Part shown: positions 19,778 through 30,277 of the stretch, piece by piece
How positions within the stretch are numbered: position 1 is the stretch's first letter
How the letters are laid out: each line of letters starts with the position of its first letter
NCBI RefSeq assembly: GCF_001423125.1
Contig: NZ_LMNW01000001.1
Span: 143,944 to 207,943, forward strand
Reading direction: 5' to 3'
Source of the DNA: Duganella sp. Leaf126
GTDB lineage: Bacteria > Pseudomonadota > Gammaproteobacteria > Burkholderiales > Burkholderiaceae_D
DNA length: 64,000 nt
Made by a program: the position numbers and the translations under genes
The notes under the pieces: model-generated
What the model saw: only the letters and a program-made list of their open reading frames with translations
The model's database searches: none
What the model was told of the DNA's origin: nothing

Positions 19778-20773
19778 ATGAAACTTAAACAATTTAGTTT
19801 GACGGTTGCAGCCATGTTGGTCGCTGCCAGCGCGTCCGCAGCGGCCCCAAAACTGGCCGTCGTGTATGACGCCGGCGGCAAGTTCGACAAATCGTTCAAC
19901 CAGTCCGCATTCGAAGGCGCCTCGCGCTTCAAGCAGGAAACCGGGATCAATTTCATCGAGGTGCAAGCGTCCAGCGACACCCAGGCCGAACAGGTGCTGC
20001 GCGGCCTGGCCCGCAAGAACCTCGACCTGATCGCCTCGATCGGCTTCGCCCAGCAGGCTGCCGTGCAAAAGGTCGCCAAGGAATTCCCGAAAGTGCATTT
20101 CGTGCTGATCGACGGTGTGGCGCAAGGCGCCAACGTCAATTCGATCACGTTCAAGGAAGAAGAAGGCTCGTACCTGGTCGGCGTGGCCGGCGCCATGGCC
20201 TCGAAGTCGAAAAAGCTCGGCTTCATCGGCGGCATCGACATCCCGCTGATCCGCACCTTCGCGTGCGGCTATGCGCAAGGCGCCAAGTCGGTCAGCCCGA
20301 AGGTTGACGTGGTCTCCAACATGGTCGGCACCACGGCCGCCGCCTGGAACGATCCGGCCAAGGGCGGCGAGCTGGCGCGCTCGCAGTTCGACCGCGGCGT
20401 GGACGTGGTGTTTGCCGTGGCCGGCGGTTCGGGCATGGGCACGCTGCAGACGGCCAAGGAAAAGGGCAAGCTGGCGATCGGCGTCGATTCGAACCAGAAT
20501 GCGCTGTACCCGGGCGCCATCCTCACCTCGATGGTCAAGCGCGTGGACAATGCCGTCTACGATGCCTTCACCCAGGTCAAAAACGGCACCTGGAAGGCCG
20601 GCGTGACCGCCAAGGGCCTCAAGGAAGGCGGCGTCGACTGGGCGCTGGACGCCAACAACCGCAAGCTGATCACGCCGGAGATCGAAAAGCGCGTGCTGGG
20701 CGCGCGCAAGGACATCATCGACGGCAAGATCAAGGTGATCGACATCCGTTCGGGCGCGGCCTGCCCGGTCTGA
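19778..20773 (+). CDS. BmpA/PnrA-type nucleoside-binding protein of an ABC importer
   Basis: 331 residues. Sec signal (about 1-22, ending ASA-AA) without a lipobox cysteine, then a BMP (basic membrane protein) domain: KLAVVYDAGGKFDKSFNQSA, AEQVLRGLARKNLDLIASIGF, GFIGGIDIPLIRTF and VFAVAGGSGMGTL. Such proteins bind purine or pyrimidine nucleosides in the periplasm. CAGGAG precedes the ATG. It is the first gene of a four-gene operon with the two-domain ATPase and two permeases. The terminator behind it would make this gene the most abundant product. Confidence 0.92.
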   Translation: MKLKQFSLTVAAMLVAASASAAAPKLAVVYDAGGKFDKSFNQSAFEGASRFKQETGINFIEVQASSDTQAEQVLRGLARKNLDLIASIGFAQQAAVQKVAKEFPKVHFVLIDGVAQGANVNSITFKEEEGSYLVGVAGAMASKSKKLGFIGGIDIPLIRTFACGYAQGAKSVSPKVDVVSNMVGTTAAAWNDPAKGGELARSQFDRGVDVVFAVAGGSGMGTLQTAKEKGKLAIGVDSNQNALYPGAILTSMVKRVDNAVYDAFTQVKNGTWKAGVTAKGLKEGGVDWALDANNRKLITPEIEKRVLGARKDIIDGKIKVIDIRSGAACPV

Positions 20774-20789
20774 TTTCCGTTTGAACTTG

Positions 20790-20838
20790 GAACGCGCCGC
20801 CGGGGACACTGCCCCGACGGCGCGTTCGGCTTTTTTCA
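20790..20838 (+). terminator. Intrinsic terminator between bmpA and the ABC ATPase gene
   Basis: Outer stem GAACGCGCCG (20790-20799) pairs with CGGCGCGTTC (20818-20827), with an inner GGGG/CCCC stem, followed by GGCTTTTTTC. The downstream ATPase starts about 40 nt later. Likely a partial terminator that lowers expression of the membrane components relative to the binding protein. Confidence 0.8.
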
Positions 20839-20877
20839 CATCGGGGGCATCCCCCCTATTCCGCACCAACTACGACT

Positions 20878-22407
20878 ATGCAGCCAGCAGTAGAATTTCG
20901 CGGCATCTCCAAGCATTTTGGGGCTGTCAAGGCGAACACGGACGTCAGCTTCGCCATTGCCAAGGGCTCGATCCATGGCCTGGTGGGCGAGAACGGCGCC
21001 GGCAAATCGACCCTGATGAGCATCCTGTACGGATACTACCGCGCCGACGGCGGGGAGATCCTGCTCGATGGCCAGGCGCGCCAGATCCGCACCAGCCAGG
21101 AGGCGATCGCCATGGGCATCGGCATGGTGCACCAGCACTTCATGCTGGTCGAGAACATGACCGTGCTCGATAACGTCATGCTGGGCAGCGAAGGCGGTTT
21201 CCAGCTCAAGCCCAAGCGCGCCGCCGTGGAGGCGCAGCTGCGCGAGATCTGCACCCGCTACCGGCTCGATGTCGATCCGCTGGCCGTGATCCACGACCTG
21301 TCGGTGGGCGCCCAGCAGCGCGTGGAGATCCTCAAGCAGATCTACCGCAGCGCCAACATCCTGATCCTCGACGAGCCGACCGCCGTGCTGACGGCGCAGG
21401 AAACGGCGTCGCTGTTCGAGATCCTGCGCCTGTTCAAGGAACAGGGCAAGACCATCATCCTGATCACCCACAAGCTGCAGGAGATCCTCGACATCACCGA
21501 CACCGTCACCGTGATGCGGGGCGGGCGTGTGATCGGCGCCGTGCCGACCGCCTCCACCACCAAGGAAGACCTGGCCAACATGATGGTGGGCCGCCAGATC
21601 ATCAACAACCTGCCGCGCGGCGCCTACAACCCCGGTGCGCCGGTGCTGCACGTGCACGACCTGCAGCTGCAGGACGACCAGGGCGTGAAACTGCTGGCCG
21701 ATATCGGCTTCACGCTGCGCGCCGGCGAGATCGTCGCCATCGCCGGCGTCTCCGGCAATGGCCAGAGCGAACTGATGGAGATCCTGTCGGGCATGCGCCT
21801 GCCCTCCTCGGGCCAGGTCGAGTTCCAGGGCAAGGCGCTGCCGTTTGCCGGCCGCTCCGACGCCGACGGCCTGCCGCGCACGATGCGCGAACTGGGCATC
21901 GCCCACATCCCGGAAGACCGCCTGCGCGACGGCGTGGTGAAGAATTTCTCGGTCATGCACAACACCATCCTCGGTTACCAGGACCAGCTCAAGGGCCGCT
22001 GGGGCCTGTTCGACTTCAAGGCCATCGCGGCGCGCTGCGCGGCGCTGATGAAGGACTTCGACGTGCGCCCCGATAATCACGACCTGCGCATCGGCCTGCT
22101 CTCGGGCGGCAACCAGCAGAAGGTGGTGATCGCGCGCGAAGTGCTGGCGCAGCCTGCCCTGATGCTAGTCGGCCAGCCCACGCGCGGCGTCGATATCGGC
22201 ACCATCGAGAGCATCCACCGCCAGCTGCTGGCGCTGCGCGACGCCGGCGTGGCGATCCTGCTGGTGTCGGTCGAACTCGAGGAAGTGCGGGCGCTGGCCG
22301 ACCGCATCCTCGTCATGTGCGGCGGCCGCATTACCGGCGAACTGAAAATTGAAGAATTCGATACCACCCGCATCGGCTTGCTGATGGGCGGGATGCACAA
22401 ATCATGA
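20878..22407 (+). CDS. Nucleoside ABC importer ATPase (two nucleotide-binding domains)
   Basis: 509 residues, RbsA/NupA-like double ATPase. Domain 1 (about 1-235) is complete: GENGAGKST, LSVGAQQRVEI, ILILDEPTAVL and ITHKL. Domain 2 (about 255-505) is degenerate at Walker A (GVSGNGQSEL) but keeps LSGGNQQKVVIAR and a Walker-B-like LMLVGQPTRGVDIG, where the usual Asp-Glu is replaced. This asymmetry is normal for the family. Its stop overlaps the first permease start by 4 nt. No clear ribosome-binding site precedes the ATG. Confidence 0.94.
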   Translation: MQPAVEFRGISKHFGAVKANTDVSFAIAKGSIHGLVGENGAGKSTLMSILYGYYRADGGEILLDGQARQIRTSQEAIAMGIGMVHQHFMLVENMTVLDNVMLGSEGGFQLKPKRAAVEAQLREICTRYRLDVDPLAVIHDLSVGAQQRVEILKQIYRSANILILDEPTAVLTAQETASLFEILRLFKEQGKTIILITHKLQEILDITDTVTVMRGGRVIGAVPTASTTKEDLANMMVGRQIINNLPRGAYNPGAPVLHVHDLQLQDDQGVKLLADIGFTLRAGEIVAIAGVSGNGQSELMEILSGMRLPSSGQVEFQGKALPFAGRSDADGLPRTMRELGIAHIPEDRLRDGVVKNFSVMHNTILGYQDQLKGRWGLFDFKAIAARCAALMKDFDVRPDNHDLRIGLLSGGNQQKVVIAREVLAQPALMLVGQPTRGVDIGTIESIHRQLLALRDAGVAILLVSVELEEVRALADRILVMCGGRITGELKIEEFDTTRIGLLMGGMHKS

Positions 22408-23483
22408 ACAACCAAGACCTGCCACGCTGGGCGACCGCTTTTGTCATGCCCCTTTTGAACCTGCTGTCGGCCCTGCTGGTGACCGCGCTGGTGATCCACC
22501 TGCTGGGCGAAAGCCCGACCGAGTCGCTGGCCATCCTGGTCAACAGCGCCGTGGTCAACCCCGAAGGCCTCAGCTACACGCTGTTCTATGCATCGACCTT
22601 CGTATTTACCGGCCTGGCGGTGTCGATCGCCATGCAGGCCGGCCTGTTCAACATCGGCGCCGAGGGGCAAATGTACCTGGGCGGCCTGGGGCTGACGCTG
22701 GCTATGCTGGCCTTCGACGGCGCGCTGCCGGCGTGGGCGCTGATTCCGCTCGGCGTGCTGGGCGCGGCGCTGTTCGGCGCCCTGTGGGCTTTCCTGCCCG
22801 GCTACCTGCAAGCCAAGCGCGGCAGCCACGTGGTGGTCACCACCATCATGTTCAACTTCATCGCCGCCTCGCTCATGAACTTCGTGATCGTCAAGTACAT
22901 GATCCCGGACGGCGAACAGAATCCGGCCAGCCGCGTATTCGCTGCCGCCGCCGAGCTGCCGCGCCTGAACCAGTGGTTCCCGGTCCTGGGCGAGACGCCG
23001 CTCAACATCAGCTTCTTCCTGGCCATCATTGCGCTGGCCGTGTACGGCGTGATGACCACCCGTTCGGCCTGGGGCTTCAAGGTGCGCGCCACGGGCCTGA
23101 ACAAGCACGCGGCCCACTACGCCGGCATCCGCATCAGCAAGATGGTGATCGTCGTGATGCTGATCTCGGGCGCGCTGGCCGGCCTGGGCGCGGTCAACTC
23201 GGTCATGGGCTCGACCCACTACCTGTCGCTCAACTTCGTCGGCGGCGCCGGCTTCATCGGCATCGCGATTGCGCTGATGGGCCGCCAGCACCCGGTCGGC
23301 ATCTTCCTGTCGGCGCTGCTGTTCGGCGCACTCACGCAGGGCGGCTTCGACTTGTCGCTGGAAAAGCAGAACATCCCGCCCGAAACCGTGATCCTGATCC
23401 AGGGCCTGATCATCCTGTTCTGCGGCGCCATGGAAAACCTGTACGCGCCGGCCATCGCCAGGTTGCTGAAGCTGAAGAAGTGA
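22404..23483 (+). CDS. Nucleoside ABC importer permease 1
   Basis: 359 residues, polytopic BPD_transp_2 family permease. Motifs are ALVVTALVIHLLGESPTESL at the N-terminus, FNIGAEGQMYLGGLG, the coupling segment RSAWGFKVRATGLNKHAAHYAGI and GAGFIGIAIALMGRQHPVGI. It starts within the ATPase stop (ATGA) and is followed 28 nt later by the second permease. It forms the inner-membrane channel with that partner. Confidence 0.93.
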   Translation: MNNQDLPRWATAFVMPLLNLLSALLVTALVIHLLGESPTESLAILVNSAVVNPEGLSYTLFYASTFVFTGLAVSIAMQAGLFNIGAEGQMYLGGLGLTLAMLAFDGALPAWALIPLGVLGAALFGALWAFLPGYLQAKRGSHVVVTTIMFNFIAASLMNFVIVKYMIPDGEQNPASRVFAAAAELPRLNQWFPVLGETPLNISFFLAIIALAVYGVMTTRSAWGFKVRATGLNKHAAHYAGIRISKMVIVVMLISGALAGLGAVNSVMGSTHYLSLNFVGGAGFIGIAIALMGRQHPVGIFLSALLFGALTQGGFDLSLEKQNIPPETVILIQGLIILFCGAMENLYAPAIARLLKLKK

Positions 23484-23511
23484 TGCGCGGATTACATACT
23501 GGATTAACGAT

Positions 23512-24483
23512 ATGACTTTTGACGACCTCCATCTGGGCAGCATCCTGGTATCGACCGTGCGCAATGCGCCGGTGCTGATTTTCGCCGGCATGGCCGGCCT
23601 GTTCGCCGAACGCTCGGGCGTGATCGACATCGGCCTGGAAGGCAAGATCCTGGCCAGCGCCTTCGTGTCGGCCGCAGTCGCCTACCTGACCCACAACCCG
23701 TGGAACGGCATTGCGGCCGGCATGCTGGTGTCGGTGCTGCTGGCCACCCTGCAGGCCTACGTGGCGATCACGCAGCGCGGCAACCAGCTCGTTGCCGGCA
23801 TCGCGATCAACATCGCCATGAGCGGCCTGACCTTCGTGGTGGCCCAGTACATCTTCCAGCAGGGCGGCCGCACGCCCGACATCGGCTCCGCGCGCCTGTT
23901 CGACGTGGTGCTGCCGGGGACTGCCGCGATCGCGGACGTGCCATTCATCGGCTGGGTGTATGCGCACCTGATCGGCGGCCACTCGGTGCTGGTGTACCTG
24001 GCGTTTGCGCTGGTGCCGCTGGTGCACTGGCTGCTGTACCACACCCGCTTCGGCCTGCGCCTGCGCGCCTGCGGCGAGAACCCGCACGCGGCCGATGCGG
24101 CCGGTATCAACGTCGCGCGCCAGCGCTACACGACGATGATCGTGGCCGGCGTGCTGTGCTCGTTCTCGGGCGCCTACCTGTCGCTGGTGCAGAGCGGCTT
24201 CTTCCTGCGCGACATGTCGGCCGGCGCCGGCTACCTGGCCCTGACCGCGATGGTGTTCGGTAACTGGCGCCCGCTGTACACCTTCCTCGGCTGCCTGATG
24301 TTCGGCTTCTTCGCGGCAGTACAGATCCAGATCGAAGGCGTGGACTTGCCGGTGGTCGGTCGCCTGCCCGGCTCGCTGATCCAGATGGTACCTTACGTGG
24401 TGACGGTGATCGTGCTGGCAGGCCTGATGGCCAAGTCGGTGGCGCCGAAGGCGCTGGGAACGCCGTTCGTCAAGTCGCGCTGA
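23512..24483 (+). CDS. Nucleoside ABC importer permease 2
   Basis: 323 residues, second BPD_transp_2 permease. Visible are GLFAERSGVIDIGLEGKIL, the coupling segment RFGLRLRACGENPHAADAAGI and GYLALTAMVFGNWRP. Last gene of the bmpA operon; convergent with the cytochrome c gene 18 nt away. No strong ribosome-binding site before the ATG. Confidence 0.93.
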   Translation: MTFDDLHLGSILVSTVRNAPVLIFAGMAGLFAERSGVIDIGLEGKILASAFVSAAVAYLTHNPWNGIAAGMLVSVLLATLQAYVAITQRGNQLVAGIAINIAMSGLTFVVAQYIFQQGGRTPDIGSARLFDVVLPGTAAIADVPFIGWVYAHLIGGHSVLVYLAFALVPLVHWLLYHTRFGLRLRACGENPHAADAAGINVARQRYTTMIVAGVLCSFSGAYLSLVQSGFFLRDMSAGAGYLALTAMVFGNWRPLYTFLGCLMFGFFAAVQIQIEGVDLPVVGRLPGSLIQMVPYVVTVIVLAGLMAKSVAPKALGTPFVKSR

Positions 24484-24501
24484 CGCCACGCGCGGCGGCG
24501 C

Positions 24502-24903
24502 TCACCGCACGCTGCGCAAATACGCCAGCAAATCGGCCACCTCCTGGTCGTCGCCGATGCCCCGGAAGCGCATGCTGGTGCCCGGGACCACGTCGTGCGG
24601 GGCGTGCAGGAAGGCGGCCAGGTTGGCGTCGGTCCAGACCAGGCCCGAGCGCTTCATCGCTTCCGAATATCGGAAACCGGCCGAGGTGCCGGCCTTGCGC
24701 CCGACGATGGCGTTCAGCTGCGGGCCGTAACCCGGTTGCGCATACTTGCCGACCTGGTGGCACGAGGCGCAGGTGCGGAAGGCGATTTCGCCGGCCTTGG
24801 GATTGCCGATCCTGGCGGCGGCCGCAGCGGCCGGAGCTGCTGACGAGGCGGGCGCCAGCGTCCACGCCAGCGCCGCACACAGCGGGAAAATAAGGTTTTT
24901 CAT
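24502..24903 (-). CDS. Periplasmic class I cytochrome c
   Basis: 133 residues from MKNLIFPL. Signal peptide (about 1-22), a haem c motif CASCH (45-49) and the probable axial Met111 in PGTSMRF; the GPQLNAIVGRKAGT segment is typical of cytochrome c550/c-Q types. A single haem. The MKNLIF start is preferred over a 19-residue extension because it opens a signal peptide, though no good ribosome-binding site is visible. It stands alone between the nucleoside transporter and a chemoreceptor, so its electron partners are unknown. Confidence 0.88.
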   Translation of the reverse strand: MKNLIFPLCAALAWTLAPASSAAPAAAAAARIGNPKAGEIAFRTCASCHQVGKYAQPGYGPQLNAIVGRKAGTSAGFRYSEAMKRSGLVWTDANLAAFLHAPHDVVPGTSMRFRGIGDDQEVADLLAYLRSVR

Positions 24904-25116
24904 TCGGAGCAAGATTGAGCCGGCGTCGTGCCGGGATCCGGAAAGTCTACCGCAAACCACGTCTTTCTATCATTTTGGAAAGGATAGGGTTTCCGCGAGG
25001 AAATTAACGTACGATCGCTGCCATACTCTTGCATGTCCCCGCCCCGACGTGCACCTCCCTTACGCAATACGCCGGCCCCAAGTCCCGCCGCTGTTCATCT
25101 TTACAGGAGCAGCACC

Positions 25117-26760
25117 ATGAAACTCAGTCATATCAACATCGGCCCCCGCCTGATCGCCGCCTTCAGCATCATCCTTGCCATGCTGCTGGCCGTCTCGGTG
25201 CTGGGCGTGACCCGCATGGCCGCCATCCAGCAATCGATGGTTGAGATCACCAAGGGCAATAACGTCGAAGCGAGCATGGCGTCCGCCATGCGGCTGGCCG
25301 TGGACGACCGCATGATCGCCCTGCGCAATATCGTGCTGCTGCAGGACCCGGCAGAAATGCAGGCCCAGGCCGACCGCATCCGCCAGCAGGGGGCCGATTA
25401 CGCCAGCGCCGCACAAAAGCTGCACCAGACCTTTGCCGTGTACGGCATCCTTCCCGAAGAGACCGCGATCCTGGAAAACATCGACGCCCAGGCCGCGGCA
25501 GCGGCGCCGCTGATGGAAAAAGTCCAGGCCCTGGGCCTGGCAAACAACAACGCCGAAGCCACCCGCATCCTGGTGCACGAACTGCGCACGGTGCAGCGCA
25601 AATGGCAGGATAGCCTGTTAGCACTGGTCGCCAGCGAAAATCGCCAGAACGAGGAAGCCACCGTCAAGGCTGACGCAACCTACACCTTGGCGCACAATCT
25701 GACCATCGGCATCAGCGCGCTGGCGATCGCCGCCGGCCTGGTGGTGGCCCTGCTGATCACGCGCAGCATTACCGCGCCGATCCAGCGCGCTGTGGCCATC
25801 GCCCGCACGGTGGCGGCTGGCGACCTGACCAGCGACATCGTGGTCCAGGGCCGCGACGAAACCGCGCTGCTGCTCGCCGCGCTCCAGGCCATGAATACCA
25901 GCCTGCAGCAGATCGTCGGCCAGGTACGCGCCGGGACCGAGACCATGCAGACTGCCGCGCAGGAAATCGCCGGCGGCAATCTCGACCTGTCCTCGCGCAC
26001 CGAGCAGCAGGCCGGCTCGCTCGAAGAGACCGCGTCCTCGATGGAAGAACTGACGTCCACCGTCAAGCAGAACGACGACAATGCCCGCCAGGCCAACAGC
26101 CTGGCCGCCAGCGCCGCCGACCTGGCCGGCAAGGGCGGCACAGTGATCGCCAATGTGGTGCAGACCATGGAAACGATAAACGACTCGTCAAAGAAGATCG
26201 TCGACATCATCAGCGTGATCGACGGCATCGCGTTCCAGACCAATATCCTGGCGCTCAATGCCGCCGTGGAGGCGGCGCGCGCCGGCGAACAGGGTCGCGG
26301 CTTTGCCGTGGTGGCTTCCGAAGTGCGCAACCTGGCCCACCGCAGCGCGGCTGCGGCAAAGGAGATCAAGACCCTGATCGACGATTCCGTGACCAAGGTC
26401 GGTGCCGGCGCCGTACTGGTCGACCAGGCCGGCGCCACCATGAGCGACGTGGTGGACAGCGTGCGCCGCGTGCGCGACGTGATCGGCGAGATCGCCGCCG
26501 CCAGCCGCGAACAGAGCATGGGGATCGAGCAGGTGAACCAGGCCATCATCGAGATGGACGGCGTGACCCAGCAAAATGCCGCGCTGGTCGAACAATCGGC
26601 CGCCGCCGCCGCCGCGATGCAGGAGCAGGCGCATGAACTGGCGGACATGGTGGGCAAATTCGTGCTGGCGTCGCCCGCGGCAGCCCACGCAGCACGCGCG
26701 GCCACGCCGGCCGTCGGCACGCGGCGGGCCGAGCACGCCGGTTTGCGCCTCGCAGCCTGA
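25117..26760 (+). CDS. Methyl-accepting chemotaxis protein, 4HB sensor type
   Basis: 547 residues from [12 protein letters not shown], with CAGGAG upstream. Membrane helix 1 (about 10-31), periplasmic four-helix-bundle sensor (about 32-190), helix 2 (about 191-213), HAMP (about 214-267) and a cytoplasmic signalling domain with the hairpin-tip segment [20 protein letters not shown] followed by [18 protein letters not shown] 28-residue in-frame extension to 25033 is rejected. It is convergent with a second receptor at 27276 across a repeat-filled gap. Ligand unknown. Confidence 0.93.
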   Translation: MKLSHINIGPRLIAAFSIILAMLLAVSVLGVTRMAAIQQSMVEITKGNNVEASMASAMRLAVDDRMIALRNIVLLQDPAEMQAQADRIRQQGADYASAAQKLHQTFAVYGILPEETAILENIDAQAAAAAPLMEKVQALGLANNNAEATRILVHELRTVQRKWQDSLLALVASENRQNEEATVKADATYTLAHNLTIGISALAIAAGLVVALLITRSITAPIQRAVAIARTVAAGDLTSDIVVQGRDETALLLAALQAMNTSLQQIVGQVRAGTETMQTAAQEIAGGNLDLSSRTEQQAGSLEETASSMEELTSTVKQNDDNARQANSLAASAADLAGKGGTVIANVVQTMETINDSSKKIVDIISVIDGIAFQTNILALNAAVEAARAGEQGRGFAVVASEVRNLAHRSAAAAKEIKTLIDDSVTKVGAGAVLVDQAGATMSDVVDSVRRVRDVIGEIAAASREQSMGIEQVNQAIIEMDGVTQQNAALVEQSAAAAAAMQEQAHELADMVGKFVLASPAAAHAARAATPAVGTRRAEHAGLRLAA

Positions 26761-27275
26761 AACAGCAGACCTTGAACAGGCGGGGTCCAACGCTTCCGGC
26801 CGATGCTGCCGCGACCGGCCCGGGGCGCACAGGCACTGCTCCTGGCATGCCAGGGGCAGTGGCGCCGCCATCGGTACAGGTGCAGAACCGGAACTGCCAG
26901 AGCTACCGGAGTGCACACCGGCACGGGTACTGTCACGCAGCCGCCTTTCGTTCCGGCTGCCGGCTGCCGATAGTCGGTAGCCGGTAGTAGCGACGCTAGC
27001 GGCGCCTGAGCGCCGGCGCCGTAGCCGGTGCGGCGTGGGCTGCGCCGGCTACCTCCGCTTGCAGGCACGCGGCAAGCACCACCAGCGCTGTCATCGCTGC
27101 GCCATCGCCTGGCCGCAGTGCCAGCGACGCTAGCGGCGCCTGAGCGCCGGCGCAATGGCCGCTGCAGCGCGGGCTGCGCCGGCTACCTCCGCTTGCAGGC
27201 ACGCGGCAAGCGCCACCGGCGCTGTCATCGCGGCGCCATCGCCTGGCCGCAGTGCCAGCAGCGATGCCAGCGACG
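26761..27275. repeat. Tandem repeats derived from the 3' end of a chemoreceptor gene
   Basis: The word GCGACGCTAGC occurs at 26990, 27124 and 27270 (spacings 134 and 146 bp). The third copy overlaps the stop codon of the minus-strand receptor gene. Read on the minus strand, each unit carries about 40 bp closely related to the end of that gene, so each ends in an APALRRR-stop or APALRLR-stop reading, separated by about 90 bp of extra sequence present in two copies. The left part (26761-26989) has no clear gene or repeat. Confidence 0.75.
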
Positions 27276-29243
27276 CTAGCGCAGCCTGAGCGCCGGCGCG
27301 GCAGCCGGTGCAGGCCGGGCTGCGCCGCGATCGAGCTTGAACACGCTCACCGCCTGCGCCAGGTTGGCGGCCTGCTCCTGCAGGCTTTCTGCAGCGGCAG
27401 CGGCCTGCTCCACCAGCGCGGCGTTCTGCTGCGTGACGCCATCCATCTGCACCACGGCCTGGTTGACCTGGGCGATGCCTTCGCTCTGTTCGGCCGTGGC
27501 CACCGTGATCTCGCTCATGATCTCGGTCACGCGGCGCACGCTGGACACGACGTCGTCCATGGTGCTGCCCGCCTCGTCCACGAGCCGCGTACCGGCGGCC
27601 ACCTTGCCCACCGAGTCGTCGATCAGCACCTTGATTTCCTTGGCTGCCGCCGCGCTGCGCTGGGCCAGGTTGCGTACCTCGGACGCGACGACTGCAAAGC
27701 CGCGTCCCTGCTCGCCCGCGCGTGCCGCTTCCACGGCGGCGTTGAGCGCCAGGATATTGGTCTGGAACGCGATGCCGTCGATGACGCTGGTGATCTCGAC
27801 GATCTTGTTCGACGACGCATTGATGGACGCCATGGTGGACACCACCTGCGCCACCACCGCGCCGCTCTTTTGTGCCACGGTCGAGGCGGAATCGGCCAGG
27901 TGATTGGCCTGGCGCGCATTCTCGGCGTTTTCGCGCACGGTGGACGTCAGCTCCTCGATCGAGGCGGCGGTTTCCTCGAGTGCGCTGGCCTGCTGCTCGG
28001 TACGCGCCGACAGGTCGGTATTGCCGTGCGAGATTTCGGCGCTGCCGCGCGCGACGTTTTCGGCGCTGGCGCTGACCTGCACCAGCACGTCGTGGATATT
28101 GCCGACGAACTGGTTGAAGCCGCTGCCGATCATCGCCAGCTCGTCGTTGCCGCGCACGTCCAGCTTGACGCTGAGATCGGCATCACCGCTCGACAGCGCC
28201 GTCATCCTGGCACCGAGCGCGCGCAGCGGCGCGGTCAGGCGGAACACCACGCCGATCAGGATCAGCGCCGTGGCGACCGCGCACACCAGCGAGACGATCA
28301 GCGTGTAGAGCAGCAGTTCGCGCGCTGGCGCCGTCGCCACGCTTTTCGGGAAGGTCAGCTGGACCGCCCACGGCGCCGATTGCGGATGGATGAACAGCGG
28401 CTGCAGCAGGTGGATCGAGCCGTTCTCCTCGTACTCGTAGGACTGGCCCTGGCGCACGCGCTCGAGGCCTGCCGCCGGAATGTCGTCGGCCTTCTTGCCC
28501 AGCTTTTCGGGGACCGGGTTGCTGGCGTACAGGCCGCCGTTGGAAACCAGGCTCAGTTTGGCGCCCTCGATGGTTTTCAGTTCGGCCAGGATGGTAGCGA
28601 GCCGCGTGAGCATGAAGTCGGCGCTGGCCACGCCCTGGAACCGGCCGTCGATCATGATCGGCGCCACCAGCGACGCCATCAGCGTGGGCTTGCCGTCGAC
28701 CGGATAGTTATAGGGCTCGGTGAAAAACACCTTGCCGCTGCGCTTGGGGATGTCGTACCAGTCGTTGGCGCCGGGCGCGGCATCGAACACGATCGGTTCC
28801 ACCTTGAGGGCGCCGCCCGCGCCGCGCGTCCAGTACGGCATGAAGCGCCCGCTGGCGTCGTAATACGGCAGCTTGCCGGCAAACTCGGCGTCCTTACCGT
28901 CGAGCGCATTCGGTTCCCAGGTGACGGCTGCACCGATCAGGTCATCGGAACCGGTGAGCGTCGCTTTCACCAGTTCGTTGATCTGCTCGCGCGCCAGCGG
29001 CAGGTTGGCCGTGCGGGTGCCGCGCATGGCGCCGGCCAGGTTGACGATGGCCGACAGGTTGGTGGCAATGCGGGCCTGCAGCACGCCCGACACTTCGCGC
29101 GCCGAGGTGCGCGCCAGGTCCATGGCAGCCGCCTCCGCGCTGGCGCTGCTGCGGATACCGGTGACGGTGGCGGTAATGGCCAGGCTGACCACCACCAGCG
29201 CGGTGGCGGCGGCGCAGATCTTGCCGTTCAGGGAGAGGTTCAT
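27276..29243 (-). CDS. Methyl-accepting chemotaxis protein, dCache sensor type
   Basis: 655 residues from [18 protein letters not shown]. Membrane helix 1 (about 7-30), double-Cache periplasmic sensor (about 35-310; [45 protein letters not shown]), helix 2 (about 320-342), HAMP and a signalling domain with the same hairpin tip as the neighbouring receptor. dCache domains usually bind amino acids, nucleobases or other small solutes. A 907-codon reading to 29999 runs through the porin gene out of its frame and is rejected. The start is 17 nt after the TorF-like porin gene, so the two form an operon. Its 3' end is duplicated downstream. Confidence 0.92.
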   Translation of the reverse strand: MNLSLNGKICAAATALVVVSLAITATVTGIRSSASAEAAAMDLARTSAREVSGVLQARIATNLSAIVNLAGAMRGTRTANLPLAREQINELVKATLTGSDDLIGAAVTWEPNALDGKDAEFAGKLPYYDASGRFMPYWTRGAGGALKVEPIVFDAAPGANDWYDIPKRSGKVFFTEPYNYPVDGKPTLMASLVAPIMIDGRFQGVASADFMLTRLATILAELKTIEGAKLSLVSNGGLYASNPVPEKLGKKADDIPAAGLERVRQGQSYEYEENGSIHLLQPLFIHPQSAPWAVQLTFPKSVATAPARELLLYTLIVSLVCAVATALILIGVVFRLTAPLRALGARMTALSSGDADLSVKLDVRGNDELAMIGSGFNQFVGNIHDVLVQVSASAENVARGSAEISHGNTDLSARTEQQASALEETAASIEELTSTVRENAENARQANHLADSASTVAQKSGAVVAQVVSTMASINASSNKIVEITSVIDGIAFQTNILALNAAVEAARAGEQGRGFAVVASEVRNLAQRSAAAAKEIKVLIDDSVGKVAAGTRLVDEAGSTMDDVVSSVRRVTEIMSEITVATAEQSEGIAQVNQAVVQMDGVTQQNAALVEQAAAAAESLQEQAANLAQAVSVFKLDRGAARPAPAAAPALRLR

Positions 29244-29260
29244 GGATGTCCGTAAAAAAG

Positions 29261-30070
29261 TCAGAAGGTGCGCTGCAGTGCGACCACGAAAGTGCCGGTG
29301 GCCGGATCGGAAGTTTCGATGACGCCGGCGCGATTCGGTACGCCGGTGGTGTAGCGGTCGTAGGCATCGGTGGCGCCGTGGGCGCGGGTGTAGGCGGCCG
29401 ACAGCGTCCAGCCGGGCGCCAGCAGCTTGGTCACGCCCGCGCGGTAGTCGCGCCAGTTCCAGTAGCTGTTGTTGGCCACCCGGCCCTGCCCCGCGTGCAG
29501 CTGCACGGTGTAACCATCGCCCAGTTCCAGGTTGGCGCCGAGGTCCAGGTAGCCGGTGCCGCGCGCATGCTCGATGCCGAAAAATTCGCGGCTGACCGTG
29601 TAATTGTATTTGACGTACGCCCAGCGGTAGCTCAGGCCCAGCGCCACTTCGGTGTAATCGTAGGTGGTGTCGGTGGCGGCAATGTGCGCGCCCGGATACT
29701 TGTACACGTACACGCCGACGCTGTAGCCGAGCGCGTCGTCGCTGCCGGTCTTGCCGCTGTAGGTGCCGTACAGGTCCCACTCGACCGTGCCGTCTTCCAC
29801 GTAGCGGTCGCTGATGGTGGAGAGCCAGGTGCCGAACGCGAAACCGCCCGGCCCCGCGTAATCGACGCCGCCCTGCAACGCCGGCTTGCCCCAGGTCTGG
29901 CGAAAGCCGCGCGAGATGTATTGCGACGTGGCGGTGACGTTGGCGCTCCAGGGCGCCGCTTCTACCGCCACAGCTTGCTGGGCGCACGCAGGCACGCACA
30001 GCGCCGCCACTGCTGCCGCCAGCGCCGATCGGACGGCCGCAAGCGACCGGACATAACTACGGAACGCCAT
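29261..30070 (-). CDS. TorF-family putative porin (TIGR02001 type)
   Basis: 269 residues from [14 protein letters not shown] signal peptide (about 1-31, ending ACA-QQ) is followed by a beta-barrel beginning [31 protein letters not shown], the characteristic start of this family, and ending in the aromatic terminus VVALQRTF. A perfect AGGAGGT precedes the ATG. Predicted outer-membrane channel. Co-transcribed with the dCache receptor, which suggests they concern the same solute. Confidence 0.88.
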   Translation of the reverse strand: MAFRSYVRSLAAVRSALAAAVAALCVPACAQQAVAVEAAPWSANVTATSQYISRGFRQTWGKPALQGGVDYAGPGGFAFGTWLSTISDRYVEDGTVEWDLYGTYSGKTGSDDALGYSVGVYVYKYPGAHIAATDTTYDYTEVALGLSYRWAYVKYNYTVSREFFGIEHARGTGYLDLGANLELGDGYTVQLHAGQGRVANNSYWNWRDYRAGVTKLLAPGWTLSAAYTRAHGATDAYDRYTTGVPNRAGVIETSDPATGTFVVALQRTF

Positions 30071-30277
30071 GGATACCTCCTGTTCAGATGCACGCGCTCT
30101 TGCAAAAGCAGGAGTGTCGTCCCTAGCATACGCAGTAGCAATGCCCGAAGTCAACATCGGCTGCCCCGCAACGCGGCTTCCGTTGTAAAGACGACGAGGC
30201 CGCCCGTCGCGGCACACAAGCGCGTTGGCAAGGCGCGGCGCTGCGTGGCACACTGCGGGTTTTCGCAGGTTCCACCC

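Noticed and set aside
26761..27275. Regularly spaced repeats as a CRISPR array
   Set aside because: Only three units of about 134 bp, the 'spacers' are themselves similar, and no cas genes are present; the units derive from a gene end.
27276..29999. A 907-residue chemoreceptor with a long N-terminal extension
   Set aside because: The extra residues are out-of-frame translation of the porin gene; the membrane helix and normal start are at 29243.
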